64,000 nt of DNA from NCBI RefSeq assembly GCF_012790675.1, contig NZ_CP046391.1:62001-126000 (forward strand), read 5' to 3'. The notes below the pieces were generated by a model. It did not search any database. It had not been told where the DNA came from and saw nothing but the letters and a program-made list of their open reading frames with translations. Every line of letters starts with the position of its first letter. Position 1 is the stretch's first letter. The translations under genes and the position numbers were made by a program. This stretch comes from Anaplasma platys. Its GTDB lineage: Bacteria; Pseudomonadota; Alphaproteobacteria; Rickettsiales; Anaplasmataceae. Shown here one piece after another: positions 38,001-46,956 of this stretch.

Positions 38001-41000
38001 AGGTTGCAACACTGTGAAATACGAGGCAGGGCAAGTGTTGATCAAGTACCTTGAGGAAGCCTCTCCGGGCCTTCTGAAAAATGTTTTCAAGGAAGCTGCC
38101 GCAGCTGCGAGCAGTGCAAGGCATTCCAAGGCTAGAACCGAATACGATGCAGCAAAGTTTTTGCAACCTATTAACAAGTTCAGTGTGTCTGACCTTTCTT
38201 CATGGACTGGCAAATTGGCGCCGCATAGCGCATCAGTGGCGGTTCCTGTCCACGATTACCGCGATACGCCCTACTATCAGGATCAATCTTACTCCTCAGA
38301 TACGCAATGGGGAACTTATGATAGTTTCCCTCAAAGAGGGAGAGGGCGTCGGGTAAAACATGACGCTGCAGAGGATCAAGATCTTTCTATGGAAAACATG
38401 CAGGTTTCGGCTGCTGTAGCACAGTCACAAAGTGAAGTGAGTCAAGTTGCGGAACAAAAAGCAAGTCCTGCGGCTGACAAAGCAATTGCAAGTTCTGTGC
38501 CAAAGGCTGCCAGTGGTTCAGATGAGAAAACCGAACGTGTTTCAGTTGATGTTAGTGTTTCTGATGTTTCTAACCCGGTTAATACTGCTGGGGAGATGGC
38601 ATCTGTGGTTCCAGAAGCGGTAAGTACAGCAAATGTTGCTGTCAAAGCGGGAACCCCGTCAGAGACACCTTCCGATGCGGTTTCTGATAGCTATGCACGC
38701 AAGGGTTATGCGGATATAGAAGCGCAGTTCACTGCTAGTGCCGATGTGGATTCCAAGTTACTTGACCGTTGTAACATTAAGCTTGTTGTCCACAGTACAA
38801 CACAGCTTTCTGATAAGGCAGCAGCGCGCATTAAGAAGACGATAGTCAAGACCTTGAAGGCTTACCAACAAGAGTTTGGTGAGTTACCGCAAAGTGATAC
38901 TGCGCGCAAAGTAGATATATTCTTATTCAACAACAGCAATGATCTCAAAGATGCTCTAAAAGACATTGGGGAACCCAACTGGGATACTGCTGGTGGGATT
39001 AACTGGTCTTCACTTGGCAAGATATATGTCTACAAGTTGGGCAAGATAAAGGTCGAAAACCTTGCGCACGAAATGACGCACCAGCTGATGCACTACTCGA
39101 CAGGACACGCGTTTGATAAGACGCCTGGTATGGCAATATTGTGTGAAGGTGTTGCCGACTACATCCAGTATCTTGTTAAACACAACAAGAAAGGTACGAC
39201 CATTGAATTTTCTTCAGTCATCGACAGTGTACGCAAGATATTTAGCGAAAATCCTGAGCTGCGAAATGCTAAATCTCTTGAAGAGATCTACGGAGTCATA
39301 GAGAAAAACTCTGACAATCCAGATTACAGCGGACTGAAGTATAGTTTCGGTCAGACATTCGTTCAGTATCTGCAAAAAGTTTATCCAGATGCGCTAAAAG
39401 CCCTATTTGCTGCTGGGCATGAAAAATCAGCTAAGGGAGAATCCTTTGACAAGTTGGCGAGTATTGCCAATGACATTCCTAGCTCGTTTGGTGAATGGCT
39501 TTCAGAAAATACTCTGGAAAAGCATATTAGCAAACATGAGATGCTCACGGTTAGTGAAGCAGACAATCTTGGATTCCGTGATACCATAGCAAACTCTGCT
39601 GTGGTTCGTGGCAATGTCTACTCTGCAAACCTTGAAGATAGTAATCATGGCCATGTAGGAAAACTTTCTCCAGTGGCACATTTTGTGCATAATGGAGCTA
39701 TCAGAGCTTACAATCCGTTTTCTGGTGACGGTGTTCTGCTGGGAAAAGAGTTCAGTTACATGAAACTTGTTTCAACAGCGGATGGTCCAAGGTATGCTTA
39801 CTGTGATGTGGAGGGCAGAGAGTTTACAACGGAGTTAAGTGAAGCAACAGTAGATCAAATTGCCAAGATACTAGCTAAGTATGATCCTAACTTTTCCGTG
39901 ATACGTGAAGCGGTAACAAACTTAGGTAAAACATTTACTGATTTTGGCGATGAACGTGATACCGCTGCGCGAGACAAAGTTATCGCGGCCATAGACGCTG
40001 TGAAGTCCATACTAAGCGGTGTCACACGCAACATGCAAGGTGAGGCACTTCAATACTTCATGGACACAGATCTTGTGCAGCGAGATCCGAGCATGAGTAA
40101 CATAACCGATGCTGTTCGTCATTTGAGAATTGCATATAGTCATTTTGTATCTCATGAGACTAAAACTTTACTTCACTCTCCAGAATCCAGCACTTTTGAG
40201 CAAGCAGTTATGCTCAGCAGGGTCTTAAAATCTATAGTCTACATTGATCCGGAAGCTATTGTTGGCACTAACGACGTTACATTTGATCAGGTTGCTAAGC
40301 AGCATCATGACAAGATCTTGCAGGTTGTTGGTCTTGGCAAGGGAGACCTAAGTGGTGCATCTATTTTGTTAGATAACCAAAAACTTGGTGAACTTCCAAG
40401 TAACGCCGAGGGCTTTGTTAAGCACACTGATGCGGCAGGCAAAGAAGTTGCAACCTTTGTGACGATGGATGCGCTGAAAGCCGTGCATACTTCATACAGC
40501 GGTACGCCTCTGATCATAGTCACGACGGATGCCCAAGGTAATAAGGTTGCAAACTTCTGGCGTGGCACAAAGTCTGGTACTTTGAGCGACCAAGAGATAG
40601 AAGCTGAGGTCAATCAATTTTCAGATCTGTCTGCCAAAGGTATCAAGGCTAGAGAGAGCTTCCCTCTGTCGAAAGATATAAAGATAGCTATCTACGATAA
40701 GGAGCCTGTGTTTGATGATGAAACCCCTGTGATAGTGCAGGGAGCTAAGCTTGATGACCGTGGTACAGCGAGAGACAGCGATGACTTGTACTCAGCTAAG
40801 CTAAAGGTTGGTGATCATACGCTTATTCAGAAAATGTCTAGTCTACAATTTTACATGACTGAAGAACGCACAGATGAGTCTGGTAACAAAATTGAGCGGT
40901 CAGACTTACTCATTAGAGACGTTGCTTCTGACAGGGTTATTCAGTTTCCAGAATCTATAACGCATTTGAAGCTGATTAGAACGGAAAAAGGTACTGTCAG

Positions 41001-42525
41001 ATTGGTGCCTTGCACTAAAGACGGAGACACTAATCCTCAAGGTATGCCAGAGAACATGGAGCAGTATTCATATATTGATCCTATTTTTGTTTACGATCGT
41101 AAAAGTTCCGAATGGGTTGCTAGCAACTCTAAATTCAGTTTGGCTGATTTTAGCGGATATTCTTCGGGTACATTGTTCAAGTTGAGTCAAGACCTTAATG
41201 ACCCTGCAATCAAGAGGGATGCCGACGGTAATGTGCTAAGAGTGAACGACCAGCCTTATATCGTTAGTGTAACCCTTGACGGGCCTAATGGGGAAAGAGT
41301 AGGACGGCTTGCCAGTGCTACCGCTTTCTTCCAAGACAAAGTGTTCCTTTCTATGGACCATAGCTACAGCCAAAGCGACTTTGTTTCCTCTAAGTATTGG
41401 CAGGAAGCTGAAGTTTTAGACACTTCTGTGGAGGACGTGAAGAGGGTGGCTCTAAGCGGTAAGAATGACTTGGGAACAGACCGAGGATTCAGTGAGTACT
41501 ACTCGCAATATCAAAGGACCCAAGAGGATGATCATAATTTACGCACAGAAATCAGAGAACTTGCTTCCGGTACACAGCCTGAAGCTATAACTTCTTCTGA
41601 AGTCACGCAGGTAGCGGACGGTGCTGCTAGGCGTCAAAGTAGAAGTACTAAGACGCACGAAGCTTCCGAAAGTGAGAGCAGTACTGTAACCAGTACATCG
41701 CTCTACATGGTTGAAGAATCAAATTCTTCTGCCGCTGCGTCGCGCTGGTTCCTCAATATTTTTGATCATAGTACCGTAACTTACATGCAATTTCCTAACA
41801 CCATTACCCATGTGAAGGTCGCTACGCATGCTGGACAAAAGTACTTGGTGCCTTGTACTGCAGATGGTAACGAATCACCGGAAGGTATGCCTAATCAGGG
41901 GAAAGTTTATATTAGTCCCCTTTGGGTTCATAGCGCAGCGTCTAAGTTCAGCACTGAAAGCGGTGATAAAGCACAGCTGTCATTGCTAGACTTGGCTTCC
42001 TATGCTGATAATACGCTGTTTTCAATCAAGGCTGGTGGAAAACTATCATACTCATCTTTAGGTCACGAAGACAAAGTGGGTGACCCGATAAGAGTCCCTC
42101 ACCTGTACGACGAAAATGGTGCGGAAGTTGCTATGTTGTCTACATACGGACCAAGGATTAGGGATTCGATCACTATTAAAGAGAACTCTGATCCAAGTAT
42201 ACCAGACGCGAGCGAGGTTTTACTGTCTCGGGGTTCAAGAGCTGCGGAAGGGCACAATGTGGAAGATGCTGGGAGCACAGTTGACACGACACATTTTGCC
42301 GCTGAAAATGCCAAGAGTAATGCAAGTGACAACATTTCTCACGGTTATAATGTGCCTTCTATAGGTGCAAACCGTGGCTATCACGTTTCAGATGCCCAAC
42401 ATCATAATACCTCGGTTTATGACGTACATCACTCGAACAAGGAGCATGATCCCCACGACAGCGGCTATGCCGGCCATTCCGAGCATCAGTATGGATATAG
42501 TGATAGCGGGTTCGCTATTCTGTAG
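35077..42525 (+). CDS. Giant protein with three M9-collagenase-like HExxH domains
   Basis: About 2482 residues from ATG 35077. Three related peptidase-like domains appear: HELGH at residue 303 with the later DDGFCEYI, HEFCH at 892 with TEGFSNFI, and HEMTH at 1331 with CEGVADYI. This is the gluzincin layout of M9 collagenases, two zinc histidines plus a Glu 26-32 residues after the first His. Each domain then has a family-like helix (GGQALVQFL, AGQVLIKYL, FGQTFVQYL). In domain 1 the expected zinc-binding Glu is Asp334. Thr/Val/Glu-rich linkers with VETQ repeats (about 560-720) separate the domains. Residues from about 1500 form repeated beta-rich modules, including QFPESITHLK near 1955 and QFPNTITHVK near 2238, and the tail is rich in His and Tyr. 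There is no classical signal peptide. A secreted or surface protease is inferred; substrate unknown. Confidence 0.88.
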   Translation: MKRKHYSAGMRGSFEYGFSVPARSMSGSTRGWDDVQPLNNIYYDLAPDCIDIPQQPYYVVQDDRECVEDLNNDFYYPDDQDTFYPYDNVRVVNDSVGASPKPSHVGTDEDVTVDTADKVTHLPTSYVNGGPATTNRPSTKPADNAAEIQASGVSTPTLPIYNGQPPADETPSFRNIHRPYEHLKHGSHQYDVTPQRMQEQGMKVVINQHGQEFSHDRIQAARELVERTINVYESDFGRLVARDIPREINIHMFDTVRDFVSSVNVANYTITRYTGGYIEPTKGTMWISPSNFSRSEEFGSLPHELGHLLFQCATGGFFNYADSKVQSEIEALDDGFCEYISDKVYNKGAHEFSRVAGRAIKYFQQNQGYDGQVLAGIGESLGSGQCSPVSCNTVQYKGGQALVQFLMEKAPGTLQNVFTQAAKLSTSVRYGSSWEATRNANAILQEINKHSMGEVADWLQTYVSPSQVRQPYYGVPTDYAYSGIDQYHYDPYTRSSTNIYREGGRPIEVKTIVVPGDGFTGNNTTRVASTPKPAVSRAEVPSSKGAETPDNTVKKPTKSTQQVVATSVTETGKINSASVQNVETQSPVANKPVVNTPQVVDVSRTEVSSVKVAPVNSAETSSTVASKSATKTPQAGAASEPASNNSADTTAVQNVETQKVATAVPTPERSGHIENVPKTAAPAVSIASSVKVPQSHSAETQSHSVETQRSAVGKPAVATHVPDHSVSVESHNSGAVKDVYVGRGGETQHVSRVEAEIEKVEFAVPSPNSALVKTGIKYDVTPQAMSKYGMKVILYKQGNPLSHDSLESARGDLEKVMHVYEEHFGKFIPRAIPQEVSILLFDDHGKYARAVQTVVQHNATGSGLTIANDGLVFVSSLGLMPNGQQHFSVMLHEFCHVLYRSATGGFLDHNNNSHAYYQSKVLTEGFSNFIPAEAQKDNYSHVATSANSYLQEKNQNAPVLSQMGSDIQYKTCGSKGCNTVKYEAGQVLIKYLEEASPGLLKNVFKEAAAAASSARHSKARTEYDAAKFLQPINKFSVSDLSSWTGKLAPHSASVAVPVHDYRDTPYYQDQSYSSDTQWGTYDSFPQRGRGRRVKHDAAEDQDLSMENMQVSAAVAQSQSEVSQVAEQKASPAADKAIASSVPKAASGSDEKTERVSVDVSVSDVSNPVNTAGEMASVVPEAVSTANVAVKAGTPSETPSDAVSDSYARKGYADIEAQFTASADVDSKLLDRCNIKLVVHSTTQLSDKAAARIKKTIVKTLKAYQQEFGELPQSDTARKVDIFLFNNSNDLKDALKDIGEPNWDTAGGINWSSLGKIYVYKLGKIKVENLAHEMTHQLMHYSTGHAFDKTPGMAILCEGVADYIQYLVKHNKKGTTIEFSSVIDSVRKIFSENPELRNAKSLEEIYGVIEKNSDNPDYSGLKYSFGQTFVQYLQKVYPDALKALFAAGHEKSAKGESFDKLASIANDIPSSFGEWLSENTLEKHISKHEMLTVSEADNLGFRDTIANSAVVRGNVYSANLEDSNHGHVGKLSPVAHFVHNGAIRAYNPFSGDGVLLGKEFSYMKLVSTADGPRYAYCDVEGREFTTELSEATVDQIAKILAKYDPNFSVIREAVTNLGKTFTDFGDERDTAARDKVIAAIDAVKSILSGVTRNMQGEALQYFMDTDLVQRDPSMSNITDAVRHLRIAYSHFVSHETKTLLHSPESSTFEQAVMLSRVLKSIVYIDPEAIVGTNDVTFDQVAKQHHDKILQVVGLGKGDLSGASILLDNQKLGELPSNAEGFVKHTDAAGKEVATFVTMDALKAVHTSYSGTPLIIVTTDAQGNKVANFWRGTKSGTLSDQEIEAEVNQFSDLSAKGIKARESFPLSKDIKIAIYDKEPVFDDETPVIVQGAKLDDRGTARDSDDLYSAKLKVGDHTLIQKMSSLQFYMTEERTDESGNKIERSDLLIRDVASDRVIQFPESITHLKLIRTEKGTVRLVPCTKDGDTNPQGMPENMEQYSYIDPIFVYDRKSSEWVASNSKFSLADFSGYSSGTLFKLSQDLNDPAIKRDADGNVLRVNDQPYIVSVTLDGPNGERVGRLASATAFFQDKVFLSMDHSYSQSDFVSSKYWQEAEVLDTSVEDVKRVALSGKNDLGTDRGFSEYYSQYQRTQEDDHNLRTEIRELASGTQPEAITSSEVTQVADGAARRQSRSTKTHEASESESSTVTSTSLYMVEESNSSAAASRWFLNIFDHSTVTYMQFPNTITHVKVATHAGQKYLVPCTADGNESPEGMPNQGKVYISPLWVHSAASKFSTESGDKAQLSLLDLASYADNTLFSIKAGGKLSYSSLGHEDKVGDPIRVPHLYDENGAEVAMLSTYGPRIRDSITIKENSDPSIPDASEVLLSRGSRAAEGHNVEDAGSTVDTTHFAAENAKSNASDNISHGYNVPSIGANRGYHVSDAQHHNTSVYDVHHSNKEHDPHDSGYAGHSEHQYGYSDSGFAIL

Positions 42526-42874
42526 TGTTGTAGACTTAATTCTGTAGGCCCTATAGGGCTGGCTTTACTGTTTATTGTCTAAGGCCGCGTTCTCACCGGA
42601 GGGCGCGGCCTTTTTTGTTTGTGAGATATTGATGAATCGGTGGTTTGTTTTTGTCACACGTTATAAGGAGAGCGAAACTTCAGCATTGTTTACTATTTCT
42701 ACTAGCTTCTCAAAGCATAGTGTGTCTGTAAGGTGTAAATAATGACTACTCAAAGGTGCTCAGAAATTCTTGCTGTACTAGCAGGCATTTGTGCAACCTT
42801 TCGCAGATTTTACTTTTATTTTCATAGAAGTGTTCTCATAATTGCGGCAAGGATGTGTGTATGAGGACTTGAGC
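42526..42874. promoter_or_regulatory. Intergenic region before fbpA
   Basis: About 350 bases. The first 90 hold the terminator of the giant peptidase-like gene (separate entry); the remainder must carry the fbpA promoter, of which no clear consensus copy is visible. No gene is seen. Confidence 0.4.
42581..42616 (+). terminator. Rho-independent terminator
   Basis: A nine-pair GC-rich stem, AAGGCCGCG with CGCGGCCTT, encloses a 14-base loop and runs into TTTTTTGTTT. It lies 56 bases after the stop of the 2482-residue gene and separates it from fbpA. It is the clearest intrinsic terminator in the window. Confidence 0.9.
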
Positions 42875-43915
42875 ATGGTGAGATTTCTCAGTATAGCTCT
42901 TGCTGCGTTGGCCATAGGACTCGGTATAGGGTTTGCGTACAATAAGTTTGGCTCTCGTGGCGAAAGTGTAGTTAATGTTTATTCTTCACGCAAAGAAGAG
43001 TTGGTGCGTGACCTGTTTAAAAAGTTTACCGCCGAGACTGGCATCGAAGTTAGGTATGTCAGGGACAAGGCTCCTCAGCTCATTACGCGTATGGAGAGTG
43101 AAGGGGTATACAGTAAGGCTGACCTTCTGCTCACAGCTGACGCTACGAATCTGATATTGGCTAAGAATAAGGGGCTGCTTCAGCCTATTAGGTCTGCAAA
43201 GCTAGAAAATTCTATCCCTGCTTCCCTTAGGGATGGTGAGGGCTATTGGTTTGGGCTCACTAAACGTGCACGCATCGTTGTTTACAATAAGGGTATGGTT
43301 GATGTTGGTAAGCTAAGTACTTATGAAGACTTGGCGGATCCTAAATGGAGGAATTTGCTCTTGGTGTCTTCGTCTAACCGTCCATACAATCAGTCTTTGA
43401 TTGCGTTCATGATTGCTCACAATGGTATGGATGCCGCTAGGAAGTGGGTGAGAGGCTTGGTACGCAATATGGCTAGGGCGCCCGCAGGTGGCGATACAGA
43501 TCAGATTCGCGCTGTGGCCGCGGGTGAGGGTGCAATAGCTATCGTTAATAGCTACTACTTTGGGAGGATATCTTCTTCAGAAGATCCTGAGGATAAGAAG
43601 GTGGCGTCTAAGGTTGGCATATTCTTCCCGAACCAAAATACGACTGGTGCTATGATCAACATCAGTGGTGGTGGTGTGGCTAAACATGCTAAGAATAAGG
43701 CTAACGCGCTCAGGCTCCTTGAGTTCTTGGTTAGCAAGGAAGCTCAGGAGATATATGCTCACTCTAACAAGGAGTATCCTCTGGTTGAGGGGGTTAGTAG
43801 CGCTGATATCCTCGAGTCTTGGGGGAGCTTTAAGGAAAGCACGCTTCCTCTGCGGGAGCTAGAAAGGTATCTGCCTGAGTCTGTGCAGCTCGCGGACGAA
43901 GAAGGCTGGAAGTAA
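42875..43915 (+). CDS. fbpA: Ferric iron ABC transporter substrate-binding protein
   Basis: Periplasmic Fe3+ binder that delivers iron to an FbpB/FbpC permease. ATG 42875 is chosen (346 residues) because it has a GAGG site upstream and starts the N-terminal export sequence [21 protein letters not shown]; an earlier TTG at 42842 would bury the signal. Mature features are [34 protein letters not shown], and NSYYFGR near residue 225, whose paired tyrosines are the iron ligands of this family. There is no lipobox cysteine. The permease and ATPase genes are not in the window. A Trm112-like gene starts two bases after its stop. Confidence 0.94.
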   Translation: MVRFLSIALAALAIGLGIGFAYNKFGSRGESVVNVYSSRKEELVRDLFKKFTAETGIEVRYVRDKAPQLITRMESEGVYSKADLLLTADATNLILAKNKGLLQPIRSAKLENSIPASLRDGEGYWFGLTKRARIVVYNKGMVDVGKLSTYEDLADPKWRNLLLVSSSNRPYNQSLIAFMIAHNGMDAARKWVRGLVRNMARAPAGGDTDQIRAVAAGEGAIAIVNSYYFGRISSSEDPEDKKVASKVGIFFPNQNTTGAMINISGGGVAKHAKNKANALRLLEFLVSKEAQEIYAHSNKEYPLVEGVSSADILESWGSFKESTLPLRELERYLPESVQLADEEGWK

Positions 43916-43917
43916 TA

Positions 43918-44106
43918 GTGCGGAACGTGTTGGATAGGAAGGTTCTTGAGGTTTTGGTTTGTCCTCTTACTGGAGGGCAGCTCCTGTATGACGAAGGCAG
44001 GGGGGAGCTGATAAGCAAAGAGGCCGGCCTTGCCTATCCTGTACGCGGCGGGATTCCGGTCATGCTGGTTGATGAGGCCAGAGCGTTCAGTAAGGAGGAG
44101 AGGTAA
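43918..44106 (+). CDS. Trm112-like (UPF0434) small protein
   Basis: A 62-residue protein starting at GTG 43918. The family pattern [16 protein letters not shown], then [21 protein letters not shown], matches the UPF0434/YcaR group, which has a Trm112-like fold and in some lineages activates methyltransferases. Only one cysteine of the usual zinc-binding set remains (VCPLTG), as in many bacterial members. It follows fbpA after two bases and is surely co-transcribed with it, with no obvious functional link. Confidence 0.88.
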   Translation: MRNVLDRKVLEVLVCPLTGGQLLYDEGRGELISKEAGLAYPVRGGIPVMLVDEARAFSKEER

Positions 44107-44149
44107 GTTACGTCTGTGCGGCGGGTCGGTAGTTTGGCTAACTTCAGTT

Positions 44150-44197
44150 GGGGGTTTGGCTGGTAGGTTGTTCGCGGGTAGCCCCCTCCTTTTTTTG
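44150..44197 (+). terminator. Possible terminator of the fbpA unit
   Basis: GGGGG at 44150-44154 can pair with CCCCC at 44182-44186 around a 27-base loop, followed by TCC and a run of seven T. The loop is long, so this is less certain than the terminator at 42581. Confidence 0.4.
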
Positions 44198-44529
44198 TTT
44201 GTCGGTGGCTTGCGTGGTGGTTAATGGTGGGCTGCAGTCGTTCCCGAGCTTGTTTGCGTTTTAGTTGTACATTGGTGTAGAGCTTGTGCTCGATATCGGT
44301 AGTTAGCTTTCCTCTGTGTTAGTTTCTCGTGTGGAGCTGTGCGTCTCCTAAAGGCTGCCACGTCGCCTGTGTCATTAGTTTTTCCTGCGGGTTCTTCGCT
44401 TTTAAAACGTGCCGTTTCGCATGTGTTTTGTGTTATTCATCATAGCTCGGATAGCGCAGTGCGTAGGGTTCTTGCACGCTATCTGTTGACTCGTCGCTAG
44501 AGGTATGAGATACGGCTTTTTAGCTATTA

Positions 44530-44770
44530 CAGCAGAAGGGTAAAGTTCCTAGTCCAGGCAAAACGCGTTTATTGTCCGAAAATAAAATGCTATGCCATTT
44601 ATATGCTAACCTGCAGTGATTTCCTGTGGAGGGCTTCTGATTTGTAGTCAGTAGCATAAGTAGCCGGCCTTCAACTGTGCAGCAGAAGCGTAAAGTTCCT
44701 GTCCATGCCAAAAGGCGCGTTTGAAGCCTGAAATAAAACGCGATGCTATCGGTGTGCGACCTGGTAGAAG
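44530..44770. repeat. Pair of imperfect direct repeats, 150-base spacing
   Basis: CAGCAGAAGGGTAAAGTTCC at 44530 returns as CAGCAGAAGCGTAAAGTTCC at 44680. Similarity continues with small indels through GTCCA, CGCGTTT and AAATAAAA for about 70 bases; GCTAACCTG follows in both copies. Only two copies are seen, so this is not a CRISPR array. Confidence 0.75.
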
Positions 44771-46956
44771 CTAACCTGTTTTTCGTGTATTTTACTTCTT
44801 CGTTCTCCCAGCAAGATGAGTTTAAGAAATGGTATAGTAAGCGTCAGTCTCCTTGTGGAGCCTTCTTTCGGGCAATAAACTTGCCCCCAAACTGTCTGTT
44901 GCTGTCTATGGTCAGTTCTTTGCTTTGGTTGCGGACTGCCAAAGCACTGGGCAAGGAGAGCCTGAAAAATCAAATTTTCCAACAAACTTGGTGAGTGGTT
45001 CCAGGTGTGTTCTAAATGTGCAACGTGTTAAACTATCCCTAGTAACAACTTTGTTTATCAGACCACAGTTTTTAGAAGCACGTGGATCTAAAAATCATTC
45101 CAACCTGGCTCCACCGCGCTATCACCGGCTATAGCGTCACAGGGACGTAACCTAGATTGTTCATCAAATGACATGGACTCTGTTACCTCTATGTCTGGGA
45201 GATGGCATAGCAGTGTTGGTAAATTTTTTAAGCGCTGTACTGAGGCCTGCACTGTGGTTGGTCTTCTACAACAAACGCCCGTGGATCAAATTGCTTCAGA
45301 TTACATCAGCCACTCCGGCGCCCTTACGGTGCGATGGAACCTTAGCGCACAAAACGAATTTTTTTCTACAAAACAGCTGCAGCAGAGTATACAGGATGAG
45401 ACACACAGGAAACAACAAAACGTATCCGAATGGCATCTGTTGTGTCTTAGTTCCTTCTCTTTGGAAAGGTTACTCGGGTGCTTAGAATTCTTGCACGTCC
45501 AGCTCTGCGTGTTGGTGTGAGCCATACCATAGGTGCAAATGTTACAGCAACGTGGCTAAGCTACCAATTAAGAATTTTGTGCCGCCTGTTATCACAGGGC
45601 TTAAAATGCATTTTCGTCAACACAGAATTTCGCCGCACTGGTGATTCCTTCCTCTATGGCGCAACCGTGACGAAAAGTAAGTGTTCCCTTTGCACACTCT
45701 CCCAGTCCGCGCTGTAAGCACATAGCGATTTTATAGAACTTCTTTCAATGCTCTTTAATCTCTCTATAGACTATGCCGCAGCTCGCGGGTTAACCCGTAA
45801 AAAATGTGCGAGATTATAGCTTAAAGCACTTAATTAGGCTAGCCCATTTCAAGCGCAGTAGCACAGCAACACAGTGTTCGCAGCAACTACGCAACTGTGA
45901 CGCAAACGGGCCAAGATAGTGTCTTCTCCGGGTCCAGTTTGTACATATCACGCCTGATATAACATCTTCTGCATTGTTCAGCTTGCTTCATGAAAGTCAC
46001 ATAAGGGGAGAGTAAATCCAGAATTCATAGGCACTGTGCTCTCTGTAATTGCGTGTTTTTTTCTCACCATGGCCAAATAATTACGGTGTTTCGGCCTTAT
46101 TGCAACACGACAAGAGCGTTGCCTGCATCTATGCGTATCTCTGATGCGACTGTAACAAAAAAAGTGTTCCGGTATTATCACTGTTCCCCTCTCTTCTTAT
46201 ATCTCTGCAGTTGGGTTGTCCTTTCTTGCCCCGGCATTCTAGCCGCAATAAAGTGCAAACCGTTGTAAAAATGAGTACAAGAAATGCCGCTCTATGTTCC
46301 GTATTGCTGCTCTTGTAGATCATATAATTACACAAGCCCTTCACGTCAGTCTGTGCCATACCTAGTCCCAGAGCAATTTCATGAAGGCATAGCTGCACAA
46401 AGAACGGTAGTTTCATTTTATCCGAAGCGCCTCGTATTCTCCGTCATCAACGCTCATAAATTACAGCGCCTGAAACACATCAACAAGCAAGCACATTGGC
46501 AGAGCAACTCCGTTAGCGCCACGGGGCGTCATTGCATTATCTATAGCCGTTAAATGCGTCGAAACGCGTTGCCTTTTATAGTGTCATGCATAAAGAAAGT
46601 CCAAAACACGTAAAGAGAGTGTTGCCCAGCTAACTAACTCCACACCAAGCTCAACTGTGAGTGCGCTGCACTTCTAAGCAAAACATAGGAACGGGATAGA
46701 CCCGCGTTTTTCCGGCAACGTCTCAGCTGTTAGTCACAAGTCTGTGTACTTTTTTCCCAGTTGCACGTTAATTGCGTCATAGGTAGCAAATCGTGCATTG
46801 CATTCACAAGAGTGGTGGGGATACGTGTCAGCCAGCCACCAAAAGTAACACCATTGGTGCAACGCACGAAATCATCTACGAGAATAGCCACAGTTATAGA
46901 AACTCCAAAACACAACAGCCCGCACTTACGTGACAGCTTCAATCACCGAACCTCAA

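Larger units (their letters stand above)
44107..46956. other. 2.85 kb stretch without convincing genes
   Basis: I examined the open frames here on both strands; all are below about 115 codons, overlap one another, and lack family features or good ribosome binding sites. A stem GGGGG/CCCCC at 44150-44186 followed by seven T residues may terminate the fbpA unit. Two imperfect direct repeats lie near 44530 and 44680 (separate entry). The stretch is either decayed coding DNA or unusually long spacer; no homology to the intact genes in the window was noticed. Confidence 0.5.

Noticed and set aside
44530..44770. Repeat pair considered as a CRISPR array
   Set aside because: Only two imperfect copies with indels are present, no regular spacers, and no cas genes occur in the window.
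45173..45520. A 115-codon rightward frame in the 2.85 kb gap
   Set aside because: It overlaps other frames of similar length on both strands and shows no domain, ribosome binding site or codon pattern like the real genes around it.
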